Shown: positions 7,923-17,107 of the stretch, one piece after another
Numbering within the stretch: position 1 is the stretch's first letter
Layout: each line of letters begins with the position of its first letter
NCBI GenBank assembly: GCA_021298355.1
Contig: JAJTEH010000002.1
Coordinates: 248,001 to 312,000 of the forward strand
Length of the DNA stretch: 64,000 bases
Direction of reading: 5' to 3'
Source of the DNA: Flammeovirgaceae bacterium
GTDB taxonomy: Bacteria > Bacteroidota > Bacteroidia > Cytophagales > Cyclobacteriaceae
Notes under the pieces: generated by a model
What the model saw: only the letters and a program-made list of their open reading frames with translations
Told to the model about the DNA's origin: nothing
The model's database searches: none
Made by a program: the position numbers and the translations under genes

Positions 7923-10472
7923 GTGGCAGCAAAGCAAAAAATAGTTTTCCTTTTTTTTCTTTTCAGTTTGTCTGGCAAAAGTGTATTTGCGCAAAAAGAA
8001 GCCAACTATTGGATTTTTGGAACTAGCCACGTTATTGATTTTAATACCAACCCACCCACTCATCTCAATAACTTTCCTGTTATACTGAACAACGAAGGTG
8101 TAGGCACCATCTGCGATAAAGACGGCAATTTTCTGTATTACTCCATGGGGGCAGATCTCTATGATAGAAACTACCAGATAACTCCAAACGGAACAGGGTT
8201 GCTTGGGCATTGGTCTTCTACGCATTCGGCAATGTTTATACCCAAACCAGGCAACCCGGATGTTCATTACTTATTTACTGTTGGTGTAGATCGATACGAA
8301 GAACCGGATTACAAAGGTTTAAATTATTCCATCATCAACAAATGCGAAAATGGTGGAAAAGGAGATATCATCGAAGGAAAGAAAAATATTCTTCTTTTAA
8401 AGAAGACGGCAGAAAAAATGGCAGCCACCAGCCACGCTAACGGTACAGATGTATGGGTAGCAACCATAGAGTTAGGAACAAGTAACATACACGCTTATTT
8501 AGTAACAGATGAAGGTGTAAATCCTACACCTGTTATTTCAGATGCAGGTTGCTTTTTTGATAGCAGCCTCGATATTGTATCTACAGGGCAAATTGCCTTT
8601 AGTGTAGATGGTACCAAGTTTGTAATGGCTTTAAAAAATATAAACTATACCTGGCATGGTGCCGTTTGCGAAGGCCATGTTAGAATATATGACTTTGATA
8701 GTGCGACCGGTAAATTTCACAAAACAAACAAGAACGTTTGCATGAATACGGTGTATGGTGTGGCGCTTTCTCCAGATAACCGTTACCTATATGGTACTTG
8801 CTATAATGATAACATCTTCGCGCAATGGGATTTAAACTACGAACCTGCGGAAGATATTATAATAGCCAACAAGTTAATTTTTAGTAAACCCAGACACATT
8901 GAAGAAAGTGTTTACGAACAACAGCTTGGTATGTTGCAATACGGCCCTGATGGCTACCTTTATACAGGTGGGTTACACCGCGTTAAATATCCAGATAGTG
9001 TGGCGAATAAAGGTGGTTTTGAGTTGCATAAACCGTTGCCATTGCCTTTAACAACCCGGATTGGATTGCCTAATTTTATTCAGACTTATTTCGACCGTAT
9101 GCCAAGAATTTACGCGCACCAAATTTGTCATACGAATGAAATAAATTTTACATTAAGCAAGCCCGACTCAGTGGCAGCTGTAAATTGGAATTTTGGTGAT
9201 GAACTGGGCTCAGTAAAAAGTAATTTATCAACTTCAACTATTGTTTATCAATTCAATAGACCTGGTAAATACAAAGTAACAGCCGACATACAACTCAATT
9301 CCGGTAAAATTATTAAACGAGAGTTTAATGCAATTGTAAAAAACTATGAGGTAAATATTGGCCGGGATACTGTTATCTGCAAAGACAATAAATTTTTATT
9401 AGATGCCACGCAAGATGAAGAAGCCTGTTACCAATGGATGAATGGGGAAACAACACCGAAGATAACCACTAAAACGAGTGGTTGGCATTGGGTTGATGTT
9501 CGAAAAGCGGGATGTACAAAAAGAGATTCTGCCTTTATTAAATTTCACTACGACCCCGTTACAGATTTACCTGAGGAAATTACGGCTTGTGCTGGCGATG
9601 AAGTTATTGTTACGGCAAAATCGAATGAAGGAGAATACACCTGGTCGAATGGAGTAAAGAGTAACGAATTAGTTACTGAAGACGGTGGCGAATTTTGGCT
9701 TACCGTTAAGAATGAATTATGTTCTGTAATTGATACGGTAACTATCAATCGTTTACCTTATGCCGAAAAGGTATTTACCGGGCCTGACACTTTGTTATGT
9801 AAGAATCAAACTATACGATTTGCAAATTTTGAAGACAATGTAGCCTATAGTTGGAATGATGGCGAGAGTACAAATCTGAATTGGCCTATTCAGCAAATTG
9901 GTAAGTATTGGTTAACAACACGTTTCGGAGATTGCGAGAGAACCGATACCCTTAATGTTTACTCAGGTATTATACCGCTAGAGTTAGATGTAAAACGAAT
10001 GTTATGCAGTGGCGAGAGCATAACATTAGAGGAAAGTTATCCAACATCTGATTATACATGGTCAACTGGCAGTTTTGAAAACTTTATCGCTGTTAATCAA
10101 TCTGGAGAATATAGTGTTGAAATTAATAATGAATGCTTTTCTACAACAAAGAACTACACTGTGATAGAGGAGAATTGCGACTGTGAAATATTTATACCCA
10201 ACGTAATAACCATAAATGGTGACAACAAAAATGAAAGATTTGTACCGATTACCCATCAACGCGTCCAAGACTATCAAATAACAATCATAAACAGATGGGG
10301 ACAGGTAATGCATCGAACTTCCGGCAATAACTCAATAATATGGGATGGAACACACAACGGTAAGCTATTAGATGCAGGAGTGTATTTTTATGAATTAAAA
10401 TATGTTTGTGCTTACCAAGATGAAACCAAAAAAATTATAGAAAAGTCCGGCTATATCCACTTGATTCGATGA
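7923..10472 (+). CDS. Large secreted protein with PKD-like region and gliding-motility/T9SS C-terminal domain
   Basis: 849 residues from GTG 7923, which opens directly into a signal peptide ending at VFAQ (residue 24). The N-terminal 400 residues resemble the beta-propeller-like heads of gliding-associated surface proteins (NYWIFG, CDKDGNFLYYSMG, SPDNRYLYG). A PKD-type segment lies near 421 (VNWNFGDELG, FNRPGKYKVTA). Three or four Ig-like repeats with Cys and YTWSNG-type motifs follow. The last 100 residues (CDCEIFIPNVITING, YQITIINRWGQVM, DAGVYFYEL) are the gliding motility-associated C-terminal domain used for export by the type IX system. The next gene overlaps by 4 bp. Confidence 0.85.
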   Translation: MAAKQKIVFLFFLFSLSGKSVFAQKEANYWIFGTSHVIDFNTNPPTHLNNFPVILNNEGVGTICDKDGNFLYYSMGADLYDRNYQITPNGTGLLGHWSSTHSAMFIPKPGNPDVHYLFTVGVDRYEEPDYKGLNYSIINKCENGGKGDIIEGKKNILLLKKTAEKMAATSHANGTDVWVATIELGTSNIHAYLVTDEGVNPTPVISDAGCFFDSSLDIVSTGQIAFSVDGTKFVMALKNINYTWHGAVCEGHVRIYDFDSATGKFHKTNKNVCMNTVYGVALSPDNRYLYGTCYNDNIFAQWDLNYEPAEDIIIANKLIFSKPRHIEESVYEQQLGMLQYGPDGYLYTGGLHRVKYPDSVANKGGFELHKPLPLPLTTRIGLPNFIQTYFDRMPRIYAHQICHTNEINFTLSKPDSVAAVNWNFGDELGSVKSNLSTSTIVYQFNRPGKYKVTADIQLNSGKIIKREFNAIVKNYEVNIGRDTVICKDNKFLLDATQDEEACYQWMNGETTPKITTKTSGWHWVDVRKAGCTKRDSAFIKFHYDPVTDLPEEITACAGDEVIVTAKSNEGEYTWSNGVKSNELVTEDGGEFWLTVKNELCSVIDTVTINRLPYAEKVFTGPDTLLCKNQTIRFANFEDNVAYSWNDGESTNLNWPIQQIGKYWLTTRFGDCERTDTLNVYSGIIPLELDVKRMLCSGESITLEESYPTSDYTWSTGSFENFIAVNQSGEYSVEINNECFSTTKNYTVIEENCDCEIFIPNVITINGDNKNERFVPITHQRVQDYQITIINRWGQVMHRTSGNNSIIWDGTHNGKLLDAGVYFYELKYVCAYQDETKKIIEKSGYIHLIR

Positions 10473-11962
10473 AAGGTTTAGCTACGATATGGTTTATTCT
10501 GTTAATTGGTTTGCCAATACTTGTTAATGGTCAAGAAAAAGTTAAACAAGTTAAAGTCAAGATAGATAGTCTTGGTAAATCAATTGAACGCAAAGATTCA
10601 TTACAGAAAGTAAAAGTAAATTCCGAAGTTAAACAGTTAAATGATTCCTTGCGAAAAAAAAGAGAAAGAGTTGCTTACAGAATAGATTCATTGCAAAGAA
10701 TAGGAAAACCCGAATTGAGATTTAATCCATTAGATTCATTATCAGATCAACAAGATTCGATTAAGGTGTTAGGAAGTAAAGTAGATTCAATAAATCAGAG
10801 TTTGAAACATAAAGGCGATAGCATCAATGCATTATTAAAGCGAGCAAAAATAAATTCTACCATAAACACTTCGAAAACACACTGGTTTAAAGCTGATGAT
10901 CTAAAGTTAGAAAGTCAGGTTCCGATTCTAGAAAAGCCTGGAAATTTAAATGTTCCGAATCAGAAAACTAATCTGGCTAAAATACCTCAAGTTGAGCACA
11001 CACAAAAAGTAACAGAGGGTGTAAAAGAATTGAATCAATTTAAAGATAGAAGTAATCAACTTAAAAATTCTGTACCAAAGATTGATAGCAGTTCATTCCA
11101 AATAGATTCAACTTACTTAAAACCAGATTCTGTTGTTAAAGAAAAAGTAAATGAGTATGCTAATCAACAATTGAGGGAGGTAGAAGAAATTAAGACACTA
11201 AATGAAAAGCAAAGTGAATTAGCAGCTCAACAAGAGAAAATAGAGGAGTTGAAAGAAATAAAACCAGTTCCGGACAAAGAATTGAAACAAAAGAAAATTA
11301 ATCAATCAAAAAACAAAATTGAAGATTTAACTAAAGAGCAAGAAACTTTGGTTAATAATGAGCTAGTTAAAATGGGAAAACTGATGAAGAAATTCCCTAG
11401 TCTGGATGATACCAGAAACATTCCGAAGTTCAGGCCTAATTTAATGAAAGGTAAACCATTCCGCGATAGGGCAGTAATTGGTGTAAGGTTAGTTTCTTTT
11501 TCTAGGAATAATACCTATAAAGCTATCCAAGTAAATCCGTATTTAGATTATTTTATCACTGATAGATTACGTTTGGGAACAGGCTTTGTATTTGAAACCT
11601 GGTTCACTGATAATCTGGAAGAAGTAACACTTAGAAATGATATTTATGGCGTTAGGCAAGTTGTAAGTTATAAATTAAAGCATGGAGTATTTGCATACTT
11701 CGAACCAGAGATACTTTACTCACCAAAAGTGCAGACTGTTGTAAACAACAATCAAGTAGAAGTTTATTCTTGGCAAAAGCGTTATAATATCGGTTTATAC
11801 AAAACGTACTTTATTTCCAGAAAGATAGACGGAACAATGACAGCGTTGTACGACATCAATAACGTAGGTAAAACGCTACGGATAAATCAATTCGAGCTAC
11901 GATTTGGTTTTGAATTAAAACTCAAGAAAATTAAAAAGCCTTTTTCTGATTTAAGGTTATAA
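10469..11962 (+). CDS. Exported coiled-coil protein with possible outer-membrane C-terminal domain
   Basis: 497 residues, starting in an ATGA overlap with the gliding-domain gene, so the two are one operon. A signal peptide ends near residue 22 (ILVNGQ). Residues about 25-320 are charged and heptad-like with many repeated DSL/DSI and KEK segments and are predicted coiled coil. From about 330 the sequence turns into alternating aromatic strands (AVIGVRLVSFSRN, PYLDYFITDRLRLGTGFVF, YFEPEILYSP), which looks like a small outer-membrane barrel or an anchor. No family recognised. A structural partner of the preceding surface protein is an inference from operon position. Confidence 0.7.
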   Translation: MKGLATIWFILLIGLPILVNGQEKVKQVKVKIDSLGKSIERKDSLQKVKVNSEVKQLNDSLRKKRERVAYRIDSLQRIGKPELRFNPLDSLSDQQDSIKVLGSKVDSINQSLKHKGDSINALLKRAKINSTINTSKTHWFKADDLKLESQVPILEKPGNLNVPNQKTNLAKIPQVEHTQKVTEGVKELNQFKDRSNQLKNSVPKIDSSSFQIDSTYLKPDSVVKEKVNEYANQQLREVEEIKTLNEKQSELAAQQEKIEELKEIKPVPDKELKQKKINQSKNKIEDLTKEQETLVNNELVKMGKLMKKFPSLDDTRNIPKFRPNLMKGKPFRDRAVIGVRLVSFSRNNTYKAIQVNPYLDYFITDRLRLGTGFVFETWFTDNLEEVTLRNDIYGVRQVVSYKLKHGVFAYFEPEILYSPKVQTVVNNNQVEVYSWQKRYNIGLYKTYFISRKIDGTMTALYDINNVGKTLRINQFELRFGFELKLKKIKKPFSDLRL

Positions 11963-12290
11963 ATGTTATCGACTGGGTTGTATTAAGACTTAGATATACC
12001 TGAATAGAACTTCAAACTTGTTTCCATTCTTTCCACAAATAAAAATTTTGTTTACTAAACATTAGTTTGTTGATAACTTTGTTAATAAAATTTTAGAATG
12101 TGTACAACTTCTTTTGGTTAGAAAAATCCTTAACGAAATACAAGTAAATTATTTAACAATGATAATTGTAATCATTTGATAATCAGATAGATTAACGGAA
12201 AATACATAAAATTTTGTATAGCCTGATCATTTGATTAAAAAACTCATTTATTTTAAATATTCAGGGAGTATACAATTTTTTAATAGATAA
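11963..12290. other. AT-rich intergenic stretch without recognisable gene
   Basis: Roughly 330 bp, very AT-rich, with several weak DnaA-box-like words (TGTTGATAA at 12069 region) but no ordered cluster. It separates the coiled-coil gene from the thyA remnant; I see no ORF or RNA in it. Confidence 0.4.
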
Positions 12291-12578
12291 AACGAGGTTG
12301 GCGTTCCGTTTAACATAGCCTCATACGCATTGCTTACACACATGGTAGCACAACAGTGCGATTTATTACCAGGAGAGTTTGTATGGACTGGCGGAGATGT
12401 GCATTTGTATACCAACCACATCGAACAAGCAAAATTACAATTAAGCAGAGAGCCATATCCATTGCCTACACTGCACATGAAAAGAAAACCAGCCACATTA
12501 TTTGATTATCAATTTGAAGATTTTGAAATTGCTAATTATGTGGCGCACCCATCCATAAAAGCGCCTATAGCTGTATGA
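12291..12578 (+). pseudogene. thyA: Thymidylate synthase C-terminal fragment
   Basis: The frame 12291-12578 encodes about 95 residues that match the C-terminal third of thymidylate synthase: [51 protein letters not shown], then [10 protein letters not shown] and a normal end at KAPIAV. These are the dUMP-binding and C-terminal closing segments. The catalytic Cys part and everything before are absent; a TAA at 12288 precedes the fragment, and just upstream only a degraded trace remains. The fragment therefore cannot be active. Its stop overlaps the ATG of the next gene. Confidence 0.85.
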
Positions 12579-13336
12579 CAATGCGTATTACTCGATGTGT
12601 AGTTTGGTTCGTAATTTTAGCAACAGCCTTTGTTGCTTGCGAAAAACCTAAAAAAGAGATAACAACAAAGAAAGAAAAAATTAAAGATGGTTTGTTTGTA
12701 TCTCACTTTAAGAACGGAAAGGTAAAGTTGGAAATTCCAATGAAAGCCGGTAAACAACAAGGGTTAGCCAAAGAATATTATGAAGATGGTACTTTGGCAA
12801 AAGAGATAGAATACAAGGATGGCAAGAAACACGGAACTGTAAAACAATTCTACCAAAACGGTAAACCTGCCTTTATTTACACGTATCAAAATGGAAAGAA
12901 AAGCGGAAGGCAGGAGAGATACAATGAAAAAGGTGCGTTGTCGTCTGTTAGTTTCTTTAAAGAAGACGAACCCTGTAAAGGCCTTATAGAATATACGTTA
13001 AAAGGAGAACCGCGAAAAAAATATCCTACCATAGTTGTTCAGCCTGTAAATACACTTTATAAGAATGGAAAGTATACGTTAAACTTAAGCATGTCAGACA
13101 AATCTCGTTCGGCCGAATTTTATTTAGGCAAAACAGATAAGGATGGGTGCATCGATTGGTCATCCATCGAATATGTTTATAAAGAAAGAAACAGTTATGT
13201 ATCAACTGTAGAATATGAAATTGCACCAGGTGGTTTTGTCATGCAAACGATCAACATCATTGCAAAAGTTAAAACATTACAGGGCAACTATTACATAACC
13301 GAAACAAAGTATAATGTTTCAGCAGAGTTTAATTGA
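12575..13336 (+). CDS. YwqK/MORN-repeat lipoprotein
   Basis: 253 residues with a lipoprotein signal (FVACEK, Cys22). Residues about 38-140 are repeated 23-residue units of the YxNGxxxxxxxYxNGKxxG type ([50 protein letters not shown]), as in the YwqK/MORN group. The C-terminal 100 residues are beta-rich and unknown. ATG 12575 overlaps the thyA remnant; ATG 12581 is an equally good start. The 3' end overlaps the convergent TPR gene by 8 bp. Probably an envelope protein; role unknown. Confidence 0.75.
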   Translation: MTMRITRCVVWFVILATAFVACEKPKKEITTKKEKIKDGLFVSHFKNGKVKLEIPMKAGKQQGLAKEYYEDGTLAKEIEYKDGKKHGTVKQFYQNGKPAFIYTYQNGKKSGRQERYNEKGALSSVSFFKEDEPCKGLIEYTLKGEPRKKYPTIVVQPVNTLYKNGKYTLNLSMSDKSRSAEFYLGKTDKDGCIDWSSIEYVYKERNSYVSTVEYEIAPGGFVMQTINIIAKVKTLQGNYYITETKYNVSAEFN

Positions 13337-14873
13337 TCATTTTTTTTCTTTGCTTCAATTCAAAATTGTCGGGTACAATAAGCAAACCCCGGTTTAAAAT
13401 TTCTTTGGCTTTTTGAGTTTGATTTTTCTGAAAATAAAAAACAGCAACTAAACTGTAAACCGAGCTAATCATAGAAGGTTGTGTAACGTGCAGTTCTTTA
13501 TCTTGCTCAAATTGTGTGAGCAATTTTTCGCCTACCTGAGGTTTATTGCTTTGAAAGGCATAGGTAACCTGAGCTAGTAAAACACTTCCTGCTAATTGCT
13601 GAAACTGCCTAAATTTGGCTAACTGCGGATGTTTCAATCTGCTGGTCATTACTTTATCCTGAAAACTTTTAGAGCCATACCCTTGCTCGCCAAGCAGATA
13701 TAAACATCGTATAAAATCAAGATGCAGATTCTGATCTTCTTTATTTATGCTAATGGCCTTGTCGAATTGTACAAAGGAAGAATCGTACGAACCTTGCTTA
13801 GAGAAATAATTACCAAGCAACGTGTAATAGTAGGTTGTTATTTTTTGATTTAAAACAGGTTGAAATGTGTAAGCCAAAACTTTTTCATAATAAATTCTAA
13901 ATGCTTCTTTTTTACCTTCACTAACCAAAAGTTTTTCTCCGGCTTGCACAAATTCTCCAAGTGCAACATCATCCGAATATCCTTGGGGTTTATACCGGGT
14001 ATACTTACCTAACAGCTCGGCCTGTTTTAAATTTTTTTCTTTAATAGAAAGAAAGGCATCGGCAACAAGATTAGTGGCATAATATGTTGCTCTGGCATTG
14101 GCGTTTATGTAGAGTGCTTTTTCGCTTGCCTCAAAAGCCAATAAATGCTTGTCGTCTTTTAAAAAATTATCGGCAATGTGTAAATAATAAATGGAAATTA
14201 AATTCTCGAGTTTAATTTGTCCAACTTTACCAAAGTAATATTCATCAAATAATTCTTTTAAGGATTTACTTTTGTATTCCTTTTCAGAAATTATTTTTTG
14301 ATTTCTTAACATAGCAACATATTGGTTCATGTATTCATTGCTAATAGTTGTTACGGCTACACTACTGGGGGCAGAATCAATTCTTAACGGATTAGTAGAT
14401 GGATAAGCAACCACTAAAAAATTGCCTGGTTCTAAAACGATTTGATACGGAATGTTGAGATATTCTAAGCCCAGTGCATACAACATAGTTGCGGTTAACT
14501 CATTGTATCGGCCTGCTGCAAAAACAGATTCGAAATCTGTTTCTTCGCTATACTGAAGCATGTATTTTTCTTTGATTGTGGTAGCGAATGATTTTGCTTT
14601 TTTCGATTCAGATTTATCAGCAAGTTTACTTTTTAATTCATCTAGTGTTTTAAAAAAACTAACTCTGTGCCTCTCTACTTCTGTTTCGTTTAACAACTTA
14701 CCATCTGCCATCATCAGATTAAAAACAGGTTCCAGACCTGGCTGATTGTATTTTTTAAAAGACTCGAGTTCGAAGCCCGACTGGAACTTTAAGTCAGAAA
14801 AGTATACTAAACTATCTTGGGCAGAAGTGTGAAAGGTGATAAGGAAGAAGAGTGCAGCAATACGAGTATTCAT
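13329..14873 (-). CDS. Exported TPR protein with transglutaminase-like segment
   Basis: 514 residues from ATG at 14873, chosen because it opens a signal peptide (MNTRIAALFFLITFHTSAQ); a longer frame to 14933 adds 20 residues without an export signal. Residues about 90-170 resemble a transglutaminase-like fold (AAGRYNELTATMLYALGLEY, then LNIPYQIVLEPG), but I see no catalytic Cys. From about 200 onward helical repeats of TPR type dominate, with the last one at KEILNRGLLIVPDNFELK. Likely periplasmic. Convergent with the YwqK-like gene and divergent from sdaAB. Confidence 0.7.
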   Translation of the reverse strand: MNTRIAALFFLITFHTSAQDSLVYFSDLKFQSGFELESFKKYNQPGLEPVFNLMMADGKLLNETEVERHRVSFFKTLDELKSKLADKSESKKAKSFATTIKEKYMLQYSEETDFESVFAAGRYNELTATMLYALGLEYLNIPYQIVLEPGNFLVVAYPSTNPLRIDSAPSSVAVTTISNEYMNQYVAMLRNQKIISEKEYKSKSLKELFDEYYFGKVGQIKLENLISIYYLHIADNFLKDDKHLLAFEASEKALYINANARATYYATNLVADAFLSIKEKNLKQAELLGKYTRYKPQGYSDDVALGEFVQAGEKLLVSEGKKEAFRIYYEKVLAYTFQPVLNQKITTYYYTLLGNYFSKQGSYDSSFVQFDKAISINKEDQNLHLDFIRCLYLLGEQGYGSKSFQDKVMTSRLKHPQLAKFRQFQQLAGSVLLAQVTYAFQSNKPQVGEKLLTQFEQDKELHVTQPSMISSVYSLVAVFYFQKNQTQKAKEILNRGLLIVPDNFELKQRKKMIN

Positions 14874-14957
14874 GTTATGTACAGGAGTGATATCAAAAAT
14901 AAGTATTTTTTTATTTTTCTGTAATTCTACCATTGGGTTTACTACCTATGCCACGTT

Positions 14958-15635
14958 ATGGCAGAAAAAAGTAGTGTTTTTGATATGATTGGTCCTGTTA
15001 TGATAGGCCCCTCTTCCTCACATACTGCCGGAGTAGTACGCATTGCCCGCACAGCGTTAAAACTGCTAGGCGGAAAGCCCGATGAAGCAGAAATAACGTT
15101 CTATAATTCTTTTGCCAGAACGTACGAAGGCCATAGCTCTGACAGGGCCGTAATTGGTGGCTTACTCGATTTTAAAACAGACGATAAAAGAATAAAAGAC
15201 TCACTTTCCTTAGCCCCACAGCAAGGTTTGCAGTTTAAGTTTAAATCAGTTGGCAATGCATCTACTATGCATCCAAACACTATAAAGCTTCAGTTAAAAA
15301 GAGGAAACGACAGCATTGAAGTGCTTGGAGAAAGTAAAGGCGGAGGTATTATTAACATTGCAGAAGTAAATGGTTTTAAAGCTGATTTCTCTGCCAGTTT
15401 ACACACGATGATCATCTTTGCGGCAGATGTAAAAGGCTCTATTGCATTTATTGCCGGTGTTTTGGCACATGACGATTGTAACATAGCCACCATGAGCGTT
15501 TCCAGAAAAGGCAAAAACGATTTAGCCTGTTTGGTAATCGAGATGGATTCTGGCGTAAAAGAAGTAACATTAGCCTACCTGAATAGTCTAAGCTGGGTAA
15601 AACAAATTATTTACATACCGGATATTGATAAATAA
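14958..15635 (+). CDS. sdaAB: L-serine dehydratase, iron-sulfur type, beta subunit
   Basis: 225 residues. The start MAEKSSVFDMIGPVMIGPSS with the following SHTAG motif is diagnostic of the beta domain of Fe-S L-serine dehydratase, which converts L-serine to pyruvate and ammonia. YEGHSSDRAVIGGLL follows. The C-terminal 75 residues form an ACT-like domain (IFAADVKGSIAFIAGVLAHD, then CNIATMSVSR). The Fe-S alpha subunit is not in the window, so it must be encoded elsewhere. The stop is only 2 bp before the TolC-like gene, which suggests shared transcription. Confidence 0.9.
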   Translation: MAEKSSVFDMIGPVMIGPSSSHTAGVVRIARTALKLLGGKPDEAEITFYNSFARTYEGHSSDRAVIGGLLDFKTDDKRIKDSLSLAPQQGLQFKFKSVGNASTMHPNTIKLQLKRGNDSIEVLGESKGGGIINIAEVNGFKADFSASLHTMIIFAADVKGSIAFIAGVLAHDDCNIATMSVSRKGKNDLACLVIEMDSGVKEVTLAYLNSLSWVKQIIYIPDIDK

Positions 15636-15637
15636 CT

Positions 15638-17092
15638 ATGAAGAAGTACTTTTTTATTTTGTGGCTGGCAGCCACTACCACAAGTTTTGCCCAAAGCGAA
15701 GACAAAGTCTGGACTTTGAGAGAATGCGTGGATTATGCAGTTGCAAATAATTTAAATGTAATGCGCAGTGTGTACAGCCGCGAAACCGGAGAGATAAATG
15801 CATTACAATCAAAATTGGTAATGTTACCATCTGTTAATGCAAATGGGTCTACAGGGTATAACTGGGGTAGAAACATCGATCCTACAACGAACAGTTTCGT
15901 TTCCGAACGTATTACATCGGCCAACATGAGTTTGTCGGGTTCGTTATTGCTTTGGAATGGTTTCCGCCAGTATTACGGCATGAAACAATCTGTTACAGAA
16001 CTCGATGCCTTAAGCGAAGATTTGATCAAAGCAAAAAACGATGTTATTCTCAATGTAATTAATCTGTACATGGGGGTAATATTCAATAAAGAATTGTTAG
16101 GCAATGCACAATCTCAATTAAATTCTACCCAACAACAACTCGAAAGAACAAGAAAGTTAGCCGAGGCAGGTTCTGTACCAAAAGCCAATGTTCTAAATCT
16201 TGAAGCACAAAATGCTACCAACGAGTTAAATTTAATTCAGCGCGAAAATGCCTTAAACCTATCGCTATTGCAGTTAAAGCAAGCATTACAATTACCAGCA
16301 TCAACAGAAATAGAAGTTGAGGTTCCGCAAATTTCGGTTGAAAGAGATTTAGTGTTAGACCAAACAGCAGAAGAGATTTACGGCACCGCAGTAAGCAGTA
16401 TGCCAGAAATAAAAGCAGCTAAGTTAAGAAGAACCAGTGCAGATTTTGCCCTACGGTCTGCCCGTGGAAATTATTATCCAAGAATTACATTAAACGGTTC
16501 TATTTCTTCTATTTATTCAAGCGCCCGAAAGGAATTCTTATCGGATGGAAGTTTTACAACAGTAAATACCGATCCAACAAATCCATTTAACCAAATAGGC
16601 TATGTCCAGGGAACTAACCAACCCATATATGCAACACGCATTGTGCCGGGTGGAAATTTCCGCGAAGTTAGTTTTAATCAACAATACAACGACAACTTGG
16701 GTAGAAACCTTGGGCTCAACATAAGCATACCTCTGTTCAATGGATATGCAGCGCGTGCTAACGTTAAGCGTTCCATTATATCTAAAGAGCAAGCCAGAAT
16801 AAATTTAGTACAACAAGAAAACACGCTACGTCAAGCTGTAGAAACAGCGGTAAACGATGTTTTAGCAGCGCATAGAACCTACATTTCTTCTGAAAAACAA
16901 GTGAATGCACGCGATGAAGCCTTTAGAATGACCAAACAACGATTCGATGCAGGCGCAGTAAATTTTGTAGAATATCAGGTAGCAGAAAATGATTTGTTTC
17001 AGGCTAAGTCAGACTTATTAAGAGCTAAGTACGATCTCATCTTCCGCAAAAAATTAATTGACTTCTACCAAGGTAAACCCATTCTCGACTAA
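15638..17092 (+). CDS. TolC-family outer-membrane efflux protein
   Basis: 484 residues with a signal peptide ending near SFAQ. It begins the mature part with WTLRECVDYAVANNLNVM, the usual start of Bacteroidota TolC homologues, and shows two long helical regions (about 125-235 and 370-470) broken by Asn/Gly-rich strand segments (NGSTGYNWGRNIDP, GLNISIPLFNGYAARANVKR). This is the trimeric outer-membrane channel of tripartite exporters. It is followed after 15 bp by a matching adaptor; no inner-membrane pump is next to them. Confidence 0.9.
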   Translation: MKKYFFILWLAATTTSFAQSEDKVWTLRECVDYAVANNLNVMRSVYSRETGEINALQSKLVMLPSVNANGSTGYNWGRNIDPTTNSFVSERITSANMSLSGSLLLWNGFRQYYGMKQSVTELDALSEDLIKAKNDVILNVINLYMGVIFNKELLGNAQSQLNSTQQQLERTRKLAEAGSVPKANVLNLEAQNATNELNLIQRENALNLSLLQLKQALQLPASTEIEVEVPQISVERDLVLDQTAEEIYGTAVSSMPEIKAAKLRRTSADFALRSARGNYYPRITLNGSISSIYSSARKEFLSDGSFTTVNTDPTNPFNQIGYVQGTNQPIYATRIVPGGNFREVSFNQQYNDNLGRNLGLNISIPLFNGYAARANVKRSIISKEQARINLVQQENTLRQAVETAVNDVLAAHRTYISSEKQVNARDEAFRMTKQRFDAGAVNFVEYQVAENDLFQAKSDLLRAKYDLIFRKKLIDFYQGKPILD

Positions 17093-17107
17093 TAAATTCA
17101 GCATTTC

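Noticed and set aside
12030-12100. DnaA-box-like words in an AT-rich gap (possible origin)
   Set aside because: Words such as TGTTGATAA differ from the consensus, are few and not ordered, and no replication gene is near.
12248-12496. Leftward 82-codon frame opposite the thyA fragment
   Set aside because: It is the shadow of the thyA codons and has no protein-like features of its own.
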